From an uncultured Bacilli bacterium (lineage in GTDB: Bacteria > Bacillota_I > Bacilli_A > RF39 > UBA660): 5,410 nucleotides of DNA. This document shows positions 1 through 5,365 of the stretch, in pieces. The position numbers were made by a program, and so were the translations under genes. Within the stretch, counting starts at the first letter, position 1. Every line of letters begins with the position of its first letter. The stretch covers positions 1 to 5,410 of the forward strand of contig CAQBKK010000058.1 in the NCBI GenBank assembly GCA_948760655.1, given 5' to 3'. Under the pieces are notes generated by a model. That model made no database searches. It had not been told where the DNA came from and worked only from the letters and a program-made list of their open reading frames with translations.

Positions 1-1
1 T

Positions 2-118
2 AGAAAAAAGGTCTTTTACGAAAGTAAAAGATTAGAAATAGGCCAAATATTGAGACAACTCTGTGAATGGAAAGGGATAACGATAATAGAAGCAGAAGTA
101 TGTCTGGATCATAAACAT
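2..118 (+). pseudogene. tnpA: IS200/IS605-family TnpA transposase, internal fragment
   Basis: Translating from base 2 gives RKKVFYESKRLEIGQILRQ, followed by LCEWKGITIIEAEVCLDH. This closely matches the N-terminal third of IS200-type TnpA (remembered IS200 pattern: RRQVFYREKR..IGSILRKLCEWK...EAECCADHIHML). TnpA is the small HUH-family single-strand transposase that moves IS200/IS605 elements. The 5' end lies outside the window. The fragment stops being TnpA-like just at the catalytic HUH motif: the expected H-I-H-M-L reads H-K-H-N, consistent with a substitution plus a one-base insertion near 112-120. The remaining core and the catalytic tyrosine helix are absent, so the copy must be inactive. 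Family assignment is confident; the exact break point is inferred. Confidence 0.85.
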
Positions 119-208
119 AATGCTACTAATCAATATTTTTATAAGTTAATAGAAGAAGTTGGAGAACTTGGCAAAGCAATTCGAAAAGTGGAATGCTTTA
201 AAATATAA
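119..208 (+). pseudogene. MazG-like nucleotide pyrophosphohydrolase fragment, fused in frame to the TnpA remnant
   Basis: Still in the TnpA frame, the sequence changes character to NATNQYFYKLIEEVGELGKA followed by IRKVECFKI and a TAA at 206-208. The KLIEEVGELGKAI stretch matches the first metal-binding helix (EExxE type) of MazG/MazG-like all-alpha NTP pyrophosphohydrolases, which hydrolyse nucleoside triphosphates to monophosphates. Only about 25 residues are present; the second metal-binding helix and the rest of the roughly 100-residue domain are missing. There is no own start codon or ribosome binding site. It is best read as a decayed gene end brought next to, or invaded by, the IS element. 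Because the match rests on one short motif, chance similarity cannot be excluded. Confidence 0.5.
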
Positions 209-246
209 TCGAAAATCTATTTTTGAAGAAGAATAGTTAATTTTTT

Positions 247-274
247 TTGTTTTTTTGTGATTATGTGTTAGAAT
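247..274 (+). promoter_or_regulatory. Probable extended -10 promoter for the SAM-binding protein gene
   Basis: TGTTAGAAT at 266-274 is an extended -10 element (TG, one base, then TAGAAT at 269-274). A weak -35, TTGTTT at 247-252, lies 16 bases upstream inside a T-rich tract. Transcription would start near 281, leaving about 17 bases before the ATG, enough to include the AGGTGG ribosome binding site. The -10 is overlapped by the inverted repeat TTAGAA (268-273)/TTCTAA (279-284), which could be an operator or chance. Confidence 0.55.
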
Positions 275-285
275 ACTTTTCTAAT

Positions 286-291
286 AGGTGG
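286..291 (+). promoter_or_regulatory. Ribosome binding site fixing the start at 298
   Basis: AGGTGG lies 6 bases before ATG 298. The frame is open further upstream to a TTG at 247, but that start has only T-rich sequence before it and would lie upstream of the predicted transcription start. ATG 298 is therefore preferred. Confidence 0.75.
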
Positions 292-297
292 TGTATT

Positions 298-1422
298 ATG
301 GTAGCAGATACAAGAAAAATGTATGAATTAAAGTTAAAAATCAAAAAAATTTTAGAGGAAGAGTTTTTAAGTGATGCTTTTAATGGTGCTGTAGCAGGAG
401 GAATGGTTACAGAAATAAAAGCAGAGGAATTTATTGAAAAATTTTCTTGTTCTCAAAAAAGAAATGAAATTTTTAAACTTACGAAAGAAGAAATAATGGA
501 TAATCCTTATTTACAAGAAATAAAGATTCCAAATATTCAGCAAGATAATATATTATTATGTAATAGAAGAATAATAAAGAAAAATACACTTGGTTTATAT
601 AAAGAATCTGTTCGAGATATTTCTACATTTCAAGTTACGAATAGTTATTTTCAGTGTGATTCTACTTTGCGTTTCCCAGCAATAATAGAGGGAGATACAA
701 AAGTTTGTTGGATGAGTGTTGAACCTAGTGAGACATTATCTTTTCAAAATTTTATAAATGATGCGTATGGAAACGTTTTACTCTTTGGATGCGGTCTTGG
801 GTATGTTGCTTATATGTTATCTATAAAAGAAGAAGTAAAGAGTATAACGATAGTAGAATTAAATTCAGATATTATTAAAATGTTTTCTACCTATATTTTG
901 CCGCAGTTTAAGAATAAAGAAAAAATAAGAATTGTGAAAATGGATGCATTAGAAACATTTGAAATGCAAACAAATTTACGAGAACATCAAAATAGTGAGG
1001 CACAAATTCTTTTTTCAAACTATGATTTTATTAATGTAGATATATGGCGAGATACTTTAGATATGTTACCCATTTATCTTATGTGTTTAAAAGTGGAGAA
1101 AGAATATCCCAATGTAAAATTTTCTTATTGGTTGGAGAATGATTTAAAAGTATTGATGCAAAAAGAAATCTTGATGAGATTTTGCAATCTAAAAGACGAT
1201 AACTTTTTGTTAGCTAGTAGAATAGGACAAGACTTAGTAGAAAATAGTGTTATCCAAACTGAAAGTGATTTAAAAGAATTGGTAAGGTTAAGTAATATGC
1301 GTTCTAATTTACTTGAATGGTTCTTGCATCATGAAGAAACATTTTGTGAACTAAAAGAAAAAGATGAAAGAAAAATGCAAAAGATAGTAAATGAAGAAAT
1401 GTCTTTAAGTCGCAAAATTTAA
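298..1422 (+). CDS. Uncharacterised SAM-binding (spermidine synthase/methyltransferase-like) protein
   Basis: This is a 374-residue cytosolic protein with no signal peptide or membrane segment. Its centre has a class I SAM-dependent methyltransferase Rossmann core: a beta strand ending in the glycine motif GCGLGY (residues 164-169), an acidic strand end VELN (E187) that would bind the ribose hydroxyls of SAM, a further acidic position MDAL (D216), and YDFINVDIW (242-250, D248) at the usual motif IV place. The arrangement is closest to spermidine-synthase-like proteins, but I do not see the usual synthase GGGDGG signature, and no substrate can be assigned. About 160 residues precede the core and are partly helical; the last 80 are helical and charged. 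ATG 298 follows AGGTGG. The gene has its own promoter and terminator, so it appears monocistronic. It sits between an IS remnant and the wall genes, a typical place for an accessory gene. Fold confidence is good; function is unknown. Confidence 0.8.
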   Translation: MVADTRKMYELKLKIKKILEEEFLSDAFNGAVAGGMVTEIKAEEFIEKFSCSQKRNEIFKLTKEEIMDNPYLQEIKIPNIQQDNILLCNRRIIKKNTLGLYKESVRDISTFQVTNSYFQCDSTLRFPAIIEGDTKVCWMSVEPSETLSFQNFINDAYGNVLLFGCGLGYVAYMLSIKEEVKSITIVELNSDIIKMFSTYILPQFKNKEKIRIVKMDALETFEMQTNLREHQNSEAQILFSNYDFINVDIWRDTLDMLPIYLMCLKVEKEYPNVKFSYWLENDLKVLMQKEILMRFCNLKDDNFLLASRIGQDLVENSVIQTESDLKELVRLSNMRSNLLEWFLHHEETFCELKEKDERKMQKIVNEEMSLSRKI

Positions 1423-1519
1423 TAACGACGTATATACAAAAAGTGCTGTCTATTACCATTATGATGCTCTATGTGATAAAAATGGGAAGAAAAGTATGGG
1501 GCATTATTACGCAGTTTAA
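1409..1519 (+). pseudogene. Short coding-like remnant of unknown origin
   Basis: One frame, overlapping the tail of the SAM-binding gene, stays open for 36 codons up to TAA at 1517-1519. It reads NDVYTKSAVYYHYDALC and then DKNGKKSMGHYYAV. The rich, tyrosine-dense composition looks more like the C-terminal end of a protein than random AT-rich spacer. There is no credible start codon with a ribosome binding site, and I recognise no family. It could be the 3' end of a lost gene or chance. Confidence 0.25.
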
Positions 1520-1527
1520 ATAAATTG

Positions 1528-1549
1528 AAGTAGATTACTACTTTTTTTT
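1528..1549 (+). terminator. Intrinsic terminator after the SAM-binding protein gene
   Basis: AAGTAG (1528-1533), loop ATTA, and CTACTT (1538-1543) form a perfect 6-bp stem, and T runs from 1542 to 1549. The stem is short and AT-rich, as expected in this base composition. It would end transcription before ftsW, leaving ftsW dependent on its own promoter or on read-through. Confidence 0.65.
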
Positions 1550-1566
1550 ATGTCTTTTTAATAAAA

Positions 1567-1572
1567 TATAAT
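1567..1572 (+). promoter_or_regulatory. Consensus -10 hexamer directly before ftsW
   Basis: TATAAT at 1567-1572 is a perfect -10 element located after the upstream terminator. No convincing -35 is present: 17 bases upstream lies only the T run of the terminator. If used, transcription would begin near 1579, between the AGG ribosome binding element (1574-1576) and the ATG at 1584, giving an almost leaderless message. It may be a real promoter with a very short leader or a chance match in AT-rich sequence. Confidence 0.35.
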
Positions 1573-1583
1573 GAGGTTATTGT

Positions 1584-2666
1584 ATGAAGAATAAAATGGA
1601 TTACAAGTTATTTTTTACAGTTTTAGTAATTGCAACATTTGGAATTGTGATGATTTATTCAGCTAGTAGTATTTGGGCAGAGTATAAATTTCAGGATCCT
1701 TTTAAGTTTGTGAAAGCACAAGGAATGTTTTTTATCATTGGTATTTTTGTGATGCGTTTTTTATCTAAAGTAGATTATCACCTTTATTTTGAAAAATCGA
1801 ATCTCATTTTATTTATCTGTTTTCTTTTGCTTTTACTTGTCTTAATTCCAGGAATTGGAACCATAAGAAATGGAAGTAGGAGTTGGTTTGGGCTTGGAGG
1901 TTTTGGAATACAACCTAGCGAATTTGCTAAAATAGGACTTATTATTTACGTTGCAAAATATCTTTCAAATAATCGAAAAAATATGCAAGATATAAAATCG
2001 GGAGTTTTACCTATACTTAGTGTTATTTTAGTTTTTTTTGCTCTTATTATGTTAGAGCCAGACTTTGGAACAGCAATGGTGATTGTTCTTACTTTAGTCG
2101 TTATGATATTTACATCAGGCGTACAAATTTCCTTTTTTGTTCGGATTGGACTTGTAGGTCTTTTAGGAATAGTAGTCTTAGTTATTATTGCTCCTTATAG
2201 AATGGCCAGAATTGTATCTTTTTTAAATCCATGGACAGATCCTTTAGGAAGTGGATTTCAAATTATTCAAAGTTTGTATGCTATAGGCCCTGGTGGTCTT
2301 CTTGGTCAAGGGTTTATGCATTCTCGTCAGAAACATTTTTATTTACCAGAGCCTCAAACTGATTTTATTTTTTCTATTATTAGTGAAGAATTTGGTTTTC
2401 TAGGTGTTTTGATTGTTACCTCTTTGTTTTTCTTTCTATTTTATCGTGCACTTTCTATTTCCTTTAAACAAAATGATTTATTTGGTAAATACTTGGCTTT
2501 TGGTCTTTCTTTCGGAATCATTATCCAAGCCTTACTTAACTTAATGGTGGTGGTAGGAATTATTCCTGTCACAGGAGTTACATTACCATTTCTTTCCTAT
2601 GGTGGTTCTTCTTTGTTGGTTAGTATGGCAAGTATTGGCATTATTTTGAATATTAGTAGGAAATAG
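1584..2666 (+). CDS. ftsW: Septal peptidoglycan glycosyltransferase FtsW (SEDS family)
   Basis: This is a 360-residue polytopic membrane protein of the FtsW/RodA/SpoVE family, which polymerises lipid II into glycan strands with a partner class B penicillin-binding protein. About ten hydrophobic segments are visible, from residues 8-28 to 343-358. Family signatures appear in order: QPSEFAKIG (110-118), EPDFGTA (158-164), SLYAIGPGG before the large extracellular loop, LPEPQTDFIF with D260 at the position of the essential catalytic aspartate, and YGGSS (339-343) in the last helices. Length fits the family. ATG 1584 follows GAGG at 1573-1576; the next ATG (1596) lacks a site. FtsW rather than RodA is inferred from the neighbouring murG and ftsQ, the order of a dcw cluster; SpoVE, a sporulation paralogue, cannot be excluded by sequence alone. 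A terminator separates it from the gene upstream, and no strong one follows it. Confidence 0.93.
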   Translation: MKNKMDYKLFFTVLVIATFGIVMIYSASSIWAEYKFQDPFKFVKAQGMFFIIGIFVMRFLSKVDYHLYFEKSNLILFICFLLLLLVLIPGIGTIRNGSRSWFGLGGFGIQPSEFAKIGLIIYVAKYLSNNRKNMQDIKSGVLPILSVILVFFALIMLEPDFGTAMVIVLTLVVMIFTSGVQISFFVRIGLVGLLGIVVLVIIAPYRMARIVSFLNPWTDPLGSGFQIIQSLYAIGPGGLLGQGFMHSRQKHFYLPEPQTDFIFSIISEEFGFLGVLIVTSLFFFLFYRALSISFKQNDLFGKYLAFGLSFGIIIQALLNLMVVVGIIPVTGVTLPFLSYGGSSLLVSMASIGIILNISRK

Positions 2667-2698
2667 AGTTATTCATAGGGAGTAGGCAAGTGTTAATT

Positions 2699-2725
2699 AA
2701 GTGTCTATATTGGTATAAGACATTT
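2699..2725 (+). other. Hairpin after ftsW, possible weak terminator or processing site
   Basis: AAGTGTC-TATA (2699-2709) can pair with TATA-(A)-GACATTT (2714-2725) around a TTGG loop, giving about 11 pairs with one bulged A and one G-T pair. Only four T follow (2723-2726), so it is a poor classical terminator. It begins 33 bases after the ftsW stop. Confidence 0.3.
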
Positions 2726-2861
2726 TGAATGATGCAAAAAAAATTATAAAAGTTCAAAGTTTTGAAAATATAGCAGAAGTTTACAATAAAACAAAGAGCT
2801 ATTTAACAATAAAAAAGTTATTGGTTTACGTTTTCTTGATGAATTGCTAATAAGTTTTTAA
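2725..2861 (+). pseudogene. Frameshifted gene remnant of unknown family between ftsW and murG
   Basis: From 2725 one frame reads LNDAKKIIKVQSFENIAEVY; past about 2790 the frame one base earlier reads NKELFNNKKVIGLRFLDELL and then ISF, ending at TAA 2859-2861. Joined by a one-base frameshift near 2788-2793, they make a continuous, protein-like sequence of about 45 residues. The first frame alone ends at 2848-2850. No ribosome binding site or ATG in frame precedes it, although a TTG is at 2725. It looks like the decayed end of a gene rather than spacer. I do not recognise the family, and chance coding-like composition remains possible. With the preceding hairpin, this is what the 227-base gap between ftsW and murG holds. 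Confidence 0.35.
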
Positions 2862-2870
2862 ATTTTATAG

Positions 2871-2876
2871 TATAAT
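2871..2876 (+). promoter_or_regulatory. Consensus -10 hexamer before murG
   Basis: TATAAT at 2871-2876 is a perfect -10 element. The best -35 candidate, TTGCTA at 2844-2849, sits 21 bases upstream, which is longer than normal, so the -35 is weak or absent. Transcription would start near 2883, at the ribosome binding site AGGTGA (2883-2888), giving a leader of only about 10 bases. Confidence 0.4.
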
Positions 2877-2893
2877 GAGTATAGGTGATAACG

Positions 2894-3979
2894 ATGAATA
2901 TAATCATTTCTGCTGGAGGGAGTGGAGGCCATATTTATCCCGCTTTATCTATTCTTAATGAATTTCAAAAGAAAGAGAAGAATTTGCAAGTTTTATATAT
3001 TGGAACCCATAATCGAATGGAAAAAGAGATTGTTCCAAGTAAAGGCATTCCTTATGAAGCGTTAGAAATCTATGGTTTTACTAAAGATATTAAACGAGAT
3101 ATTAAAAATGTATTTTTAATTCGAAAAGCTTGTAAAAAATGTGAACATATTATGGAAAATTTCAAGCCTGATGTTGTAATTGGTGTGGGTGGTTATGTGA
3201 CATATCCAGTAATTAAAACTGCCAAAAAATTAGGAATAAAAACATTTATTCACGAACAAAATAGTCGACCTGGAAAAGTCAATTATTTAGTGAGTCGATA
3301 TGCAGATATTGTAGGGGTTACATTTAAAAGTAGTAGGGATTATTTAAAAAAAGCCAAAAAAGTAATGTATACAGGACATCCTGCCATGGATGGAGCCCTG
3401 AATGCCAAACCACTAGATAAAACGTTGTTAGGTTTTCAAATTTCTAAAAAGTTAGTTGTCTATGTTGCAGGAAGTTTAGGAAGTTCTTCATTAAATGAAA
3501 AAATGTTGGATTTTTTAAATAGTGATTTACATAATGGCTATGAAATTTTATATGTTGCAGGAAGTAATGTAAATATGGAAGAGTTTAAAAGCAAGGTAAC
3601 CAATAAAAAAGGAATAAAAATCGTTCCTTATTTTGATAATTTACCAGGGATAATGGCTGCTAGTGATTTAGTGATTTCAAGAGCAGGTGCAGGAACTCTT
3701 TTTGAAATTATTGGATTAGAAAAACCAAGTATTGTTATACCAAGTCCTAATGTTTCTAACAATCATCAATACTACAACGCCAAAGAACTAGAAGAAAATC
3801 ATATTATAAAAGTAATAGAAGAAAAAAATTTAACGAAAGAGAACTTAGCCAATCAAATTCAAACATTACTTTATAATCCCAATGAAATAAATTCTTTAAA
3901 AGAAAATATGTATTTGTACAAAAAAGAAAAACCAACAGAAACAATTTATAAGATAGTCAAAGAGTTAATGAAAGAGTAG
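2894..3979 (+). CDS. murG: MurG, UDP-GlcNAc:lipid I N-acetylglucosamine transferase
   Basis: This 361-residue protein adds GlcNAc to lipid I on the inner face of the membrane, making lipid II, the substrate of FtsW. It is a GT-B (GT28) enzyme. The N-terminal domain starts with the glycine loop GGSGGHIYP (residues 8-16, H13 being the conserved histidine) and carries GVGGYVTYP and HEQNSRPGK (120-128). The C-terminal UDP-GlcNAc domain carries VAGSLGSS (191-198), SRAGAGTLFE (262-271) and NHQYYNA with Q292; E271 and Q292 match the uracil/sugar-binding positions known from E. coli MurG. VAGSLG departs slightly from the more common GGSQG or GGSLG form. The frame opens 9 bases earlier at GTG 2885, but ATG 2894 has AGGTGA five bases upstream and places the glycine loop normally. 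The stop codon lies inside the terminator stem. Length is typical. Confidence 0.95.
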   Translation: MNIIISAGGSGGHIYPALSILNEFQKKEKNLQVLYIGTHNRMEKEIVPSKGIPYEALEIYGFTKDIKRDIKNVFLIRKACKKCEHIMENFKPDVVIGVGGYVTYPVIKTAKKLGIKTFIHEQNSRPGKVNYLVSRYADIVGVTFKSSRDYLKKAKKVMYTGHPAMDGALNAKPLDKTLLGFQISKKLVVYVAGSLGSSSLNEKMLDFLNSDLHNGYEILYVAGSNVNMEEFKSKVTNKKGIKIVPYFDNLPGIMAASDLVISRAGAGTLFEIIGLEKPSIVIPSPNVSNNHQYYNAKELEENHIIKVIEEKNLTKENLANQIQTLLYNPNEINSLKENMYLYKKEKPTETIYKIVKELMKE

Positions 3980-3997
3980 AAAATTACTCTTTTTTTT
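3971..3997 (+). terminator. Intrinsic terminator overlapping the murG stop codon
   Basis: AAAGAGTA (3971-3978) pairs perfectly with TACTCTTT (3985-3992) around a six-base loop, and T runs from 3990 to 3997. The last two sense codons and the TAG of murG (3977-3979) form the left arm and first loop base, so a terminating ribosome would cover the stem. It separates murG from ftsQ. Confidence 0.75.
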
Positions 3998-4005
3998 GTT
4001 ACTAT

Positions 4006-4011
4006 TAGAAT
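4006..4011 (+). promoter_or_regulatory. Possible -10 hexamer before ftsQ
   Basis: TAGAAT at 4006-4011 matches a -10 element in five of six positions and comes after the murG terminator. It directly abuts the ribosome binding site AGGTGG (4012-4017), and no good -35 is seen at the right distance, where the terminator stem lies. If active, the message would be nearly leaderless. Otherwise ftsQ depends on read-through from murG. Confidence 0.25.
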
Positions 4012-4021
4012 AGGTGGAGAT

Positions 4022-4741
4022 ATGAAAAATGTAGCAAAGAAAAAAGTGAAACGCCATATTAAATGGAAAAGTGTTTTTGCATTTCTTTTTTTTATTGCCT
4101 TTTTGTTTGGAGTCTTTTATTACATTACCCATTTGCATATTAAAAATATTTATATTTCTGGGAATACAATATTAAAAGATAACGATATTATTTTGGCTGC
4201 CAATATAAAAGATTATCCAAAAATGACAAAATACAGTATTGCAACTTTAAAAAAGAATATTGAAAAATTAGATTTAGTAAATTTTGCTGTGGTAAAGAAA
4301 AATTTATTTGGAAAATTAACTATTCAAATTGATGAAGCAAGTGTTTTATTTTACAATCGTGGGAATGGAAGTTTTGTTTTATCGAATGGCAAAGAAGTAG
4401 CAGATGGATATTTTACGGGAGTTCCTTTTTTAGTTAACTATGTTCCCGATGCCATTTATGAACGTTTAATTAAAGAATTTTCTTCTATCAAAAAAGATTC
4501 CATTGCTTTAATTAGTGAAATTGAATATTCTCCTAGCAAAAGTGGGGAAGTTGTAATTGATGATACTCGATTTTTACTACGCATGAATGATGGAAATCAA
4601 GTTTATATCAATTTGATTAATATTGACAGATTGGATATGTATACAGTACTATATTCGCAATTTATTGAAAGAGGTAAAGGCGTTCTTACACTCGATTCAG
4701 ATAATGATAATGTTATTTTTTCACAACCAGAGGGGGAATAG
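4022..4741 (+). CDS. ftsQ: Cell division protein FtsQ/DivIB
   Basis: This 239-residue bitopic membrane protein belongs to the divisome; with FtsL/DivIC and FtsB it links early division proteins to the septal synthase made of FtsW and its penicillin-binding partner. A lysine-rich cytoplasmic tail (residues 1-16) is followed by one membrane segment (about 17-36). Next comes a POTRA domain, opening with HIKNIYISGNTILKDNDI (39-56) and closing at LTIQIDEA (99-106), and then a beta domain to the C terminus. The V/I-x-V/I-x-G-N entry to the POTRA and the overall layout are typical. Pairwise identity in this family is low, so the call leans on topology and position after murG. It is slightly shorter than well-studied homologues. 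ATG 4022 follows AGGTGG at 4012-4017. Its last codons contain the ribosome binding site of queH. Confidence 0.87.
   Translation: MKNVAKKKVKRHIKWKSVFAFLFFIAFLFGVFYYITHLHIKNIYISGNTILKDNDIILAANIKDYPKMTKYSIATLKKNIEKLDLVNFAVVKKNLFGKLTIQIDEASVLFYNRGNGSFVLSNGKEVADGYFTGVPFLVNYVPDAIYERLIKEFSSIKKDSIALISEIEYSPSKSGEVVIDDTRFLLRMNDGNQVYINLINIDRLDMYTVLYSQFIERGKGVLTLDSDNDNVIFSQPEGE
4731..4738 (+). promoter_or_regulatory. Ribosome binding site of queH inside the end of ftsQ
   Basis: AGGGGGAA at 4731-4738 lies within the last codons of ftsQ, about 6-8 bases before TTG 4745. The next in-frame ATG (4769) has no such site, so the site fixes the TTG start and suggests translational coupling to ftsQ. Confidence 0.75.
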
Positions 4742-4744
4742 ATT

Positions 4745-5353
4745 TTGAAAATAGATTATAATGATTTGATGGAAAAGGAAGTAGAAAATTTTAAAGATAA
4801 AAAGACGTTATTACTTCATAGTTGTTGTGCTCCTTGTTCTAGTGCAGTTATTACACGATTGCAAGATTTTTTTCATATTACTGTTTTTTATTATAATCCC
4901 AATATTGAACCTTTTATAGAATATGAAAGAAGAAAGAAAGAACAAATTCGCTTTTTACAAGAATTTGATTCTAGTATACAGATTTTGGATGTTGATTATG
5001 AGCATGAAAAATTTCAAGCATCGGTGCATGGTTTAGAAAAGGAACCAGAAGGAGGAGCAAGATGTTATAAGTGTTATTATTTACGTTTAGAAAAAACAGT
5101 AGAGGAAGCATTACAAAAACATTTTGATTATTTTGGAACAACTTTGACTGTAAGTCCTCATAAAAATGCACAGAAAATTAATGAAATCGGTTTAAAATTA
5201 GAAGAGCTGTATAATAAAAAAAGTAACAAAACAATAAGATTTTTAGTTTCCGATTTTAAGAAAAAAGATGGTTATAAGAAAAGTTTAGAAATGTCAAAAG
5301 AGTATCATTTGTATCGTCAAGATTATTGTGGTTGTTTGTATGGAAAGAAATAA
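4745..5353 (+). CDS. queH: QueH, epoxyqueuosine reductase
   Basis: This 202-residue cytosolic iron-sulphur enzyme (COG1636/DUF208) reduces epoxyqueuosine to queuosine at the wobble base of GUN-anticodon tRNAs. It is the last step of the pathway and a non-homologous replacement for the cobalamin enzyme QueG. The N terminus carries HSCCAPCSSAV (C27, C28, C31), followed by YYNPNIEP and EYERRKKEQ, both characteristic of the family. C107 and C110 (RCYKCYYLR) and C195 and C197 (YCGC) supply the remaining conserved cysteines. GTTLTVSPHKN (around residues 130-140) is also typical. All expected cysteines are present and the length is normal, so the enzyme looks functional. Translation starts at TTG, three bases after the ftsQ stop, with AGGGGG inside ftsQ, so it is almost certainly co-transcribed with ftsQ. 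No terminator follows. Confidence 0.93.
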   Translation: MKIDYNDLMEKEVENFKDKKTLLLHSCCAPCSSAVITRLQDFFHITVFYYNPNIEPFIEYERRKKEQIRFLQEFDSSIQILDVDYEHEKFQASVHGLEKEPEGGARCYKCYYLRLEKTVEEALQKHFDYFGTTLTVSPHKNAQKINEIGLKLEELYNKKSNKTIRFLVSDFKKKDGYKKSLEMSKEYHLYRQDYCGCLYGKK

Positions 5354-5365
5354 GAAGATAGTGTA

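Noticed and set aside
241..257. T8-G-T7 tract read as the T run of a terminator for the left-hand remnant
   Set aside because: No stable stem precedes it; AAAATA/TATTTT pairing near 200-225 is too weak and too far away.
247..297. N-terminal extension of the SAM-binding protein from TTG 247
   Set aside because: It has no ribosome binding site, it lies across the promoter, and ATG 298 has AGGTGG at good spacing.
2885..2893. Upstream GTG start for MurG
   Set aside because: The GTG forms part of the AGGTGA ribosome binding site that serves ATG 2894.
4971..5171. 66-codon open frame on the - strand inside queH
   Set aside because: It is antisense to a well-conserved iron-sulphur enzyme, has no ribosome binding site, and its composition mirrors the queH codons.
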